From Benzoatithermus flavus (GTDB lineage: Bacteria > Pseudomonadota > Alphaproteobacteria > Geminicoccales > Geminicoccaceae): DNA of 64,000 nt. The stretch is taken from NCBI RefSeq assembly GCF_037908215.1, contig NZ_JBBLZC010000002.1, forward strand, positions 248,001 to 312,000, in the 5' to 3' direction. Under the pieces are notes generated by a model. The model was not told the origin of the DNA and did not search any database. It saw only the letters and a list, made by a program, of their open reading frames with translations. Below, one piece after another: positions 1-6,744 of the stretch. The first letter of the stretch is position 1. Every line of letters starts with the position of its first letter. Position numbers and translations under genes: made by a program.

Positions 1-235
1 AAGCGATCACGTCGTGGCGGGTGACGGCCTCGATCTCCTCGACCCTGGCCGGATCGATCAGCCGCTCGCGGTGTGCTGCCGCCTTCTGTGTCAGCGCCCG
101 GACCGGCTCGGCCGGGACGGCGCCGATCTCGGCCATCGCCTCGGCTGCCGCCAGCTCGACGTCGAGCCAGATCCCGAGCTTGGTCTCGGGCGAGAACACC
201 GCCACCATCTCCGGCCGGCTGTAGCGAGGAATCAT
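1..235 (-). CDS. purB: Adenylosuccinate lyase, N-terminal part (runs off the window edge)
   Basis: Purine biosynthesis enzyme that splits SAICAR and adenylosuccinate, releasing fumarate. The minus-strand frame starts with ATG at 235 and reads MIPRYSRPEM, then a helical stretch ending in EIEAVTRHDVIA. This opening and the ET/R-HDV motif near residue 70 are typical of the PurB N-terminal domain. Only about 78 residues lie in the window; the catalytic His/Ser domains are outside. The frame is open to base 1. It is divergent from the DUF924 gene, with about 190 bp between the two starts. The family call rests on remembered sequence similarity and is fairly firm. Confidence 0.88.
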   Translation of the reverse strand, partial: MIPRYSRPEMVAVFSPETKLGIWLDVELAAAEAMAEIGAVPAEPVRALTQKAAAHRERLIDPARVEEIEAVTRHDVIA

Positions 236-428
236 GGGCTGCTCACGCGCTTTGGATCCGAAATGCGCGCCCTTCTAGCAGCACCGGAGCGTATGCGCGA
301 GATGGCGCCGTCCGGACTCGTGGCACGGCAGGGGCTCGCCCGTGCTCTCCCGCGTGGCGGCGGCAGGGTTCGATCTGTATCATTGCCTGTCCGGCATCGC
401 GGCCTTCTCACGAACGGGCTCGACGACC

Positions 429-977
429 ATGAGCAGCTACTCTCCCGACGAGATCCTGACCTTCTGGTTCGCCCCCGAGAACCGACCGCGCTGGTTCACC
501 CCCGATTCGGCGTTCGATGCCGAGATCGCCCGTCGCTTCGGGCCTCTGATCGAGGATGCGGCCGATGGCCGCCTGGCCGCCTGGGTCCGGGAACCGCGGG
601 GAGCGCTCGCCTTGTGCATCCTGCTCGACCAGTTCCCGCGCAACGTCTGGCGCGGCACGCCGCGTGCCTTCGCCTACGACCGCTACGCGCTTCCCGTCGC
701 CGAGGAGGCGCTGGCGAGGGGCCACGATCGGGCGCTTTCCCCGGAAGAGCGGCTCTTCCTCTATCTGCCGCTCGAGCACAGCGAGGATCTCGAGCGGCAG
801 CAGCGCTGCGTGGCGCTCATGGAGGGGCTGGGCGATCCGGGGTGGCTGGATTACGCCGTGCGTCACCGCGACATCGTTGCGCGCTTCGGTCGTTTTCCGC
901 ACCGCAACGCCGTGCTCGGGCGGACGAGCACGGCGGAGGAGGAGGCCTTCCTGCAGGAACCGAACGCCTCGTTCTGA
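429..977 (+). CDS. DUF924 family protein
   Basis: A 182-residue protein with the features of the DUF924 (TPR-like helical) family: it opens with a DEILTFWF segment, has the central block LCILLDQFPRNVWRGTPRAF, a LFLYLPLEHSEDLE motif and a C-terminal RFGRFPHRNAVLGR motif. The function of the family is not known. The start at 429 was chosen because family similarity begins directly there; upstream codons in the same frame look non-coding. It stands alone, divergent from purB, and about 290 bp of featureless GC-rich sequence follows before the next gene. Confidence 0.9.
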   Translation: MSSYSPDEILTFWFAPENRPRWFTPDSAFDAEIARRFGPLIEDAADGRLAAWVREPRGALALCILLDQFPRNVWRGTPRAFAYDRYALPVAEEALARGHDRALSPEERLFLYLPLEHSEDLERQQRCVALMEGLGDPGWLDYAVRHRDIVARFGRFPHRNAVLGRTSTAEEEAFLQEPNASF

Positions 978-1270
978 GCGGCGGGCGCGCCGTGGCCGGG
1001 CGGGGATTGTCGCCCGGGCAACAGTCGGCTCTCGACCTGCGTCTTCGGGGGTCGGACCGTTCCGCGCAGTTGCGCTTCCACGGTCGAGCGAGTACCTGAT
1101 GCCCATGGTCCGCGACCGGCGCGTGCGCGCGCACGGTCGTGGTTCCAGGCGGGGGGTCCGGACCGGGTGGAGCGAGACATCGAGCGCAACCGTGGTACCA
1201 GGCCCGTCGGCGCCGCGGCGTCGTGTCGTGCCACCCGTCGAACGTGCCAGCGGATCAAGCCTGTTTCCTC

Positions 1271-2758
1271 ATGATGCTCGACCCGGAGTCTGCCGACGGC
1301 CCGACCGACGCCGTCCCCGAAGCTCGTCACGGCCGGCTCGCCGGCCTGCGTAGCACCTTGCGCCGTCTGTCGCCCTACCTCATCGGCGGGGCGATGTTCA
1401 CGATCGCGGTGTGGGTGCTGCACAGCACGCTGGCCCGCTACGATCTCAGCGACCTTCACGCCGAGCTCTCGCAGCTCACCCTCTCCCGGCTGGGCTCGGC
1501 CGTGCTGTTCACGGCCCTCAGCTTCCTGGCGCTGGTCGGCTACGAATATTCGGCGCTCGGCATGATCGGCAAGCGCCTGCCCTTGCGTCAGCTCGCGCTC
1601 GCCTCGTTCGCGACCCAGTCGATCGCGCACTCGACCGGTTTCGCCTTCCTGATCGGCGCCACGCTGCGCTACAATTTCTACGCCGCCAAGGGCCTCAAGA
1701 TTACCGATGTCGCCAAGGTGCAGGTGTTCTTCACCATCACCTTCACGCTGGGGGTCGCGACGCTGGCCGGGGTGGTCGTGATGATCGAGCCGTGGCGGCT
1801 CGCCGCCGCCACCGGCCTCCCGGCCTGGCTCTGGCGGCTCGCCGCCGGAACGGCGCTCGCCCTCGTCACCGGCTACGTGATCTGGGGCGGCTTCTTCCAC
1901 CGTCCCTTTCGCTGGCGCGGCCGTACCTTCACGCTGCCCGGCGCTGGCGCCACGCTGACCCAGATCTTCTTCGGCGTCGCCGATCTCCTCGCCGTGGCTG
2001 GCGCTCTCTACGTCCTGCTGCCGCCCGAGCTCCATCTCGGCTATCTCGAGGTCCTCACCGTCTTCATGGCCTCGATCGTCGTGGGCCTCGTGAGCCACGT
2101 GCCGGGTGCCTTGGGGGTGTTCGAATCCGCGGTCATCCTGCTCCTCCAGCCGGACGATCAGCAGATCCTGCCTCTGATCGGAGCGCTCCTCGCCTTTCGC
2201 GGCGTCTACTACATCCTGCCGCTCTGCTGCGGGGTCTCGGTGCTGGCGCTGAGCGAGATGCATCGCTGGCGCTTCGTGCTCCTCGGCCTTGGCGACCGCG
2301 TGCGGCTCGATCTCGGGCCGGGCACGCCGAACGCCGTGGCCGCACTCACGTTCACGATCGGCATCGTGCTCGTCGTGGCGGCGATGATCCCGAGCTCCGC
2401 CGGCGCGTCGAGCGCCCTTCTCCTGCACCTGCCGCGGAGCTTCGCGGAGCTCGGCGAGGCGCTCGAGGTCACGAGCGGGCTCGCGTTCCTGCTGCTCGCG
2501 CGTGGTCTCGTCCAGCAGCTCACGGCTGCCTGGCGCTGGAGCCTGGGCCTGGCGCTCGCGGGCTTCGCCGGCGGCCTGCTCGGTGGCGAGCCGCTCGTGA
2601 TCGATCTTCTCCTTCTGGCGCTGGCCGTTCTCCTGTTCGCCTGCCGGAGCGCCTTCGTCCGCGCTCCCGGACGGCGCGACCTCTGGCAGGCGCCGGTCTG
2701 GGTCCTCCTGCTCGCCGTGACCCTGGTCTCGAGCTTCTGGCTGATCGGGCGCGGATAG
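1271..2758 (+). CDS. MprF-like integral membrane protein (flippase domain only)
   Basis: About 495 residues, nearly all hydrophobic, with 12-14 predicted membrane segments. It contains the motif GLVSHVPGALGVFES, shared with the flippase half of the MprF/LpiA at 28788-31400 (GIVSHVPAGLGVFEA), and an R-YN-Y segment matching that paralogue's R-YRLY. It lacks the C-terminal DUF2156 lysyl-transfer domain, so it belongs to the LPG-synthase-TM (UPF0104) group and probably moves a lipid across the inner membrane rather than modifying it. The start is uncertain: ATG 1271 (MMLDPE) is the first good Met before the first membrane helix but has no clear ribosome binding site, and the frame is open back to 1139. 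Confidence 0.82.
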   Translation: MMLDPESADGPTDAVPEARHGRLAGLRSTLRRLSPYLIGGAMFTIAVWVLHSTLARYDLSDLHAELSQLTLSRLGSAVLFTALSFLALVGYEYSALGMIGKRLPLRQLALASFATQSIAHSTGFAFLIGATLRYNFYAAKGLKITDVAKVQVFFTITFTLGVATLAGVVVMIEPWRLAAATGLPAWLWRLAAGTALALVTGYVIWGGFFHRPFRWRGRTFTLPGAGATLTQIFFGVADLLAVAGALYVLLPPELHLGYLEVLTVFMASIVVGLVSHVPGALGVFESAVILLLQPDDQQILPLIGALLAFRGVYYILPLCCGVSVLALSEMHRWRFVLLGLGDRVRLDLGPGTPNAVAALTFTIGIVLVVAAMIPSSAGASSALLLHLPRSFAELGEALEVTSGLAFLLLARGLVQQLTAAWRWSLGLALAGFAGGLLGGEPLVIDLLLLALAVLLFACRSAFVRAPGRRDLWQAPVWVLLLAVTLVSSFWLIGRG

Positions 2759-3204
2759 CGCCGGCACCGGGCCGCTCCTGGCCCGAGGCGACCTTGCTCG
2801 TCACGCTCGGGCGCCGGCGGGCGCTCGAGCCCGCATTCCGGCTCGCCGGCCTCTCGCGCCGTCCGCCCGGCTCGTGAGCGCCGGGCGCACGGCGCTGCTT
2901 CGTTCCGTCGGACGTCACGGGCTCGGCGTTGAGCGATCGTTAACCTTTCCCTGCCAGTATCCTTGATGCCGACAGGCGGAGGCGGAGCACCTTCCGATCT
3001 CCTCCTGGATTCGATTTCGATAAAATTGTCCGAAAACATCGTTATACTTTTCGTGCAAAGTATCCTGAATTGATTTTCTGAAAACATGCTTGCAATTACT
3101 TCATATGGATGATTTAACGTTGTTATGTTCACCTTCGAGGCGATCGACGCGGCGCCGCCACGAGCGGAAGCGTCGTCTGCGTTCGACGCGACGGGAGATC
3201 TCGG
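2759..3204 (+). promoter_or_regulatory. Intergenic leader of rpfF with an AT-rich island
   Basis: 446 bp with no convincing gene. Bases about 3000-3130 are strikingly AT-rich inside a GC-rich genome. They contain a direct repeat, CCGAAAACAT at 3031-3040 and CTGAAAACAT at 3079-3088 (48 bp apart), a plausible operator pair. A Shine-Dalgarno-like GGGAGA lies just before the rpfF ATG at 3205. I infer this is the rpfF promoter/leader; no exact -35/-10 can be fixed by eye. Confidence 0.5.
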
Positions 3205-4164
3205 ATGGCCGTGGCACGTAGCGAGTTGCGCACCCTGATCGGGCGGGTCGACAACGACAATGCGCCCGATTCCCTTCCGGTCCGCCCGGCCGTTCCGGTG
3301 CGGCCGCCCAGGGTCCGCCCCGATGCGCTCGAGCTCGAGTACGACAACATTCTCACCCGCCTCGAGCCCGAGACGGGAATCTTGTGGGCCTGGATGCGGC
3401 ATCCGGAGCGGGCCTGCTTCACGCCGGGGCTGATGGCCGACGGGCGGCACTTCCAGGAATGGCTGCGCGCCACGTTCGGTGGCCGTCGCCGCGAGGAGAT
3501 GCCGTTCCGGCACCTCGTCTGGGCGTCGCGGGCCACGAGTGCCTGGAGTCTGGGCGGCGATCTCGCCACCTTCACGCGGCTGATCCGCGCCGCCGACGAG
3601 GCGGGACTCAGGGCTTACGCCTATCGCTCGATCGACGTCCTCCACGACAACTACCAGGCCCTCGACCTGCCGATCATGACGGTCGCCCTCGTCCAGGGCG
3701 ATGCGATCGGCGGTGGCTTCGAGGCGATGCTGACCAACGATCTCGTCGTCGCCGAGCGGAGCGCGAGGTTCGGCCTGCCCGAGATCCTGTTCGACCTGTT
3801 TCCCGGCATGGGTGCCTACAGCCTTCTGCGCCGTCGTGTGGGCGAGCGTACGGCGCGCACCCTGATCGAGGATGGCAAGACCCGCAGCGCCGACGAGCTC
3901 CTCGAACTCGGCCTCGTCGATATCGTCTGTGATCCGGGCGAGGGCGAGGCCGTCCTGCGGCGCCATCTGGCCGAACGCGCCCACCGGTTCGGGGTCGATC
4001 TCACCTTGAAGCGCGTGCGGCGCCGCTCGGACCCGCTCGGCCGGTCCGAGCTGATCGACATCGTCGATCTCTGGGTCGAGCAGGCGCTCTGCCTCGGCGA
4101 GGCGAGCCTGCGGCGGATGGACTGTCTCGCCCGGCATCAGGAGCGGCGGCGGGCCGGGCGTTGA
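3205..4164 (+). CDS. rpfF: DSF synthase, RpfF-type enoyl-CoA hydratase/thioesterase
   Basis: Crotonase-fold enzyme of 319 residues expected to make a diffusible signal factor (cis-2-unsaturated fatty acid) from 3-hydroxyacyl-ACP by dehydration and thioester cleavage. Visible hallmarks: SLGGDLATF (about residues 113-121), VQGDAIGGGFEAM with Glu173, and FGLPEILFDLFPGMGAYS with Glu193. The two Glu are 20 residues apart, the same spacing as the catalytic Glu141/Glu161 of Xanthomonas RpfF, and the FPGMGAY motif separates RpfF from ordinary enoyl-CoA hydratases. An N-terminal tail of about 40 residues rich in Pro/Arg makes it slightly longer than Xanthomonas RpfF (289). It converges on the rpfC-like gene with 31 bp between the stops, the arrangement seen in Xanthomonas. 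No rpfB acyl-CoA ligase is in the window. Confidence 0.9.
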   Translation: MAVARSELRTLIGRVDNDNAPDSLPVRPAVPVRPPRVRPDALELEYDNILTRLEPETGILWAWMRHPERACFTPGLMADGRHFQEWLRATFGGRRREEMPFRHLVWASRATSAWSLGGDLATFTRLIRAADEAGLRAYAYRSIDVLHDNYQALDLPIMTVALVQGDAIGGGFEAMLTNDLVVAERSARFGLPEILFDLFPGMGAYSLLRRRVGERTARTLIEDGKTRSADELLELGLVDIVCDPGEGEAVLRRHLAERAHRFGVDLTLKRVRRRSDPLGRSELIDIVDLWVEQALCLGEASLRRMDCLARHQERRRAGR

Positions 4165-4195
4165 GCCGGAGCGGAGCCCGAGCGTGCGGGCGTCC

Positions 4196-6730
4196 TCAGC
4201 GCCGATGCGGGCGGGATCGGGCGCTCTCGTGCCGGCGCTTGGCGGCGAGCAGGGCCTCGCGGGCGCGCACGAACTCGTGCCGCAGTGCGGCGAGCTCGGC
4301 GCCCGCCCGCATCATCAGCGCATGATCGTCCAGCTCGCGCCAACCGAGGCAGAGCGCGAACACGGCCATGGCGCCGACATGGGCGGCACTGCTGCGCAGC
4401 GCATGGGCCTGATCGCGGAACGTCCTGGCGTCGCCCCTCTCTGCCGCCTGCTCGAGCTCGGCCAGGATGCCGGCGGCCTCGGCCAGGAAATCGTCGACGA
4501 GGCCCGCGAAGAACCCGTCGCCGCGGTCGAGCTGGACGAGGCTCGCGATCTTGGCCGGGTCGAGCGCCGGGGCCGCGCCGCTCGCGGGCTCGGATGCCGT
4601 TTCGGGGATATCCGCAGGCCCGGAGGCCTCCGATGGCGGCGTCGATCCGCTCGCCGAGCGGTCGCCCGCCCCGCTCCCGGTCAGCTCGTCCAGCGTGCGC
4701 AGGAGGAGGCCCGTGTCGATCGGCTTCGTGAGATAGGCCGAGAAGCCGACGGCGCGGCAGGCTTCCTGCGTCTTTGGGGTGGCATCGGCGCTCAGCGCCA
4801 CGATCGGGGGCAGCTCCCGCGGGTCATGCGTGAAGCGCAGGAGCTTCACCGCCTCGATCCCGGTCATCCCGGGCATGTTGATGTCGAGCAGCACGAGATC
4901 GAAGCCCGGATGCGCCAGCGCTTCCAGCACCTCCTCGCCGGAGCCGACGACGGTGACACGATGGCCGGCACGCTCGAGCATCCGGCCCACGACCTTCTGG
5001 TTGGTCCGATTGTCTTCGGCGACCAGGATCGCGAGGCTGCGCCGGGGCTCCCCCGCCGCGGCGGCGCCGGGCAGGTCACCGGTGAGCAGCGGCCGCCGTA
5101 GCGCCGCCCGCAAGGCGGCGAAGAGCGCCGCATCGGGCGCATCCGCCGCGAGATCGACGACGCTTGCCGCCGTTTCCCGTCGCAGGCCCACCGTGATCAG
5201 CTCGACCGGCTCGAGCGAGGAGATGCCGGAAAGCGCTGCCGCGAGCCCGTCGAGATCGACGGCCGGCGCACGCTCCCCGACCAGGACCACGACGGGATCG
5301 GCCTCGTGCGCGAGGAGCTCGACCGCCGCCTCGGTCGTCGCGACGCAGCGCGTGCGGCAGCCGAAGCGGGCCGTCCGCTCGGCCAGCGCCGTCGCCGCAT
5401 CGCGGCCGCCGATCACGACGACGCAGCCCTCGAGCCGTTCGTCCGGTGCGCCGGCCGGGGCGGCAGCGAGGCCGAGCGGCAGCTCGAACCAGAAGGTGGA
5501 GCCTCGTCCCGGCGCGCTTTCCACGCCGATGGTGCCGCCCATGAGCTCGACCAGCTCGCGGGCGATGCTGAGGCCGAGGCCGGTGCCGACGATACCTTTG
5601 CGCATGGCGTCGGCCCCGCGCGCGAAGCGCTCGAACACGCGGTTCTGCGCCTCCGGCGACAGGCCGGGCCCGGTGTCCGTGACGGAAAAACGCAGCCGCA
5701 CCTCCCGCTCGCTCCAGGCCACGGGCTCGACCGCGAGCCGCACGCCGCCTTTTTCGGTGAACTTGATCGCGTTGCCGACGAGGTTGATGAGGACGTGATG
5801 GAGGGCGCGGGCACTGCCCTCGAGACGGTAGGGTGTCAGGGGAGCGAGCCGCAGGCGGAGATGAAGCCCTTTCCTCGTCGCCACGTGCCGCAGCATGAGC
5901 CGGACCCGGGCGAGGCCGTCATGGAGGTCGAACGGCTCGGCCTCGACGGTGTAGCGTCGGGCCTCGAGCCGGGCGAGGTCGAGGACCTCGTCGACGAGCC
6001 CCAAAAGGCTCACGGCCGCGGTGCGGATCGTCGCCGTCATGTCGCGCTGCTCGAGATCGAGCCGGGTGCCGGCCAGAAGCTCGCCCATGCCGATGATCGC
6101 GTTGAGCGGGGTGCGCAGCTCGTGGCTCATCGTCGCGAGGAAATGGCTCTTGGCACGGCTCGCCTCCTCCGCCCGGCCGATCGCGTCCGTGAGCTTCCTG
6201 AGAAGGACCGCGAAATAGGCCGGCAGGACGACCAGGGAGGCGATGAGGGCGCCCGCCAGAACCGGGTTCGCGCGCCATTCGGCGCTGAGCGCGATCACCC
6301 CACCGAACAGGACGAGCGACGTGCCGGCGGCGGCGATCAGGTAGATCCGGCCGTAGCGGAAGCCGTGACCGAGAATCACCCAGAGCAGGAGCGGATAGAA
6401 CGCCGAGGCGGCGCTGCCGCCGACGAACAGCGCCCCGTTCACGCCGAAGGTGTCGATCAGGATCGCCACGAAGCGCCGCCACGGCAGCGGGGCCGGGCGG
6501 ATCAGGGTGTGAGCCAGCACGGCGAGCGAGCTCGTGAGCCCGAGGGCGAAGACGAGCGTGCTGCCCCGGAGAACGCGCTGGTGTTCCAGGGGATCGTGCG
6601 GCATCAGCAGCACGAAGCCGTACATGCCGACGATGACGCCGATTCGGATCAGCGCCTGCTCGTGCTCGCTGTTCCCGGCCGCGCGCAGCCTCTCCCGGGT
6701 CCGCTGCCAGCGGATCTTGAGGCCGTCCAT
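4196..6730 (-). CDS. rpfC: RpfC-type hybrid sensor histidine kinase (DSF receptor)
   Basis: 844-residue inner-membrane kinase. Order: short basic N-terminus with an SEHEQALIRI motif, five or six membrane helices (about 24-178) with no large periplasmic loop, HisKA with SHELRTPLN (His203), HATPase_c (N-box NLVGNAIKF about 316-324, G boxes DTGPG and GTGLGLS), a degenerate receiver-like segment without an Asp (about 430-550), a true REC with LLDINMP (Asp616), and a C-terminal HPt with AHALRSSAAH (His776). The sensor sequence (SEH-Q-LIRI, HGFRYG, EWRANP) and the domain order match Xanthomonas RpfC, which senses DSF and restrains RpfF through its REC. It is the second gene of an operon; the upstream stop is 14 bp away. 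Start ATG 6730. The extra pseudo-receiver is unusual. Confidence 0.88.
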   Translation of the reverse strand: MDGLKIRWQRTRERLRAAGNSEHEQALIRIGVIVGMYGFVLLMPHDPLEHQRVLRGSTLVFALGLTSSLAVLAHTLIRPAPLPWRRFVAILIDTFGVNGALFVGGSAASAFYPLLLWVILGHGFRYGRIYLIAAAGTSLVLFGGVIALSAEWRANPVLAGALIASLVVLPAYFAVLLRKLTDAIGRAEEASRAKSHFLATMSHELRTPLNAIIGMGELLAGTRLDLEQRDMTATIRTAAVSLLGLVDEVLDLARLEARRYTVEAEPFDLHDGLARVRLMLRHVATRKGLHLRLRLAPLTPYRLEGSARALHHVLINLVGNAIKFTEKGGVRLAVEPVAWSEREVRLRFSVTDTGPGLSPEAQNRVFERFARGADAMRKGIVGTGLGLSIARELVELMGGTIGVESAPGRGSTFWFELPLGLAAAPAGAPDERLEGCVVVIGGRDAATALAERTARFGCRTRCVATTEAAVELLAHEADPVVVLVGERAPAVDLDGLAAALSGISSLEPVELITVGLRRETAASVVDLAADAPDAALFAALRAALRRPLLTGDLPGAAAAGEPRRSLAILVAEDNRTNQKVVGRMLERAGHRVTVVGSGEEVLEALAHPGFDLVLLDINMPGMTGIEAVKLLRFTHDPRELPPIVALSADATPKTQEACRAVGFSAYLTKPIDTGLLLRTLDELTGSGAGDRSASGSTPPSEASGPADIPETASEPASGAAPALDPAKIASLVQLDRGDGFFAGLVDDFLAEAAGILAELEQAAERGDARTFRDQAHALRSSAAHVGAMAVFALCLGWRELDDHALMMRAGAELAALRHEFVRAREALLAAKRRHESARSRPHRR

Positions 6731-6744
6731 GCCCCCCGTCCGGC

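Noticed and set aside
863..2767. A long minus-strand frame of 634 codons opposite the flippase gene
   Set aside because: Its translation is charged low-complexity sequence and it is antisense to a clear membrane protein; typical of GC-rich third-codon bias.
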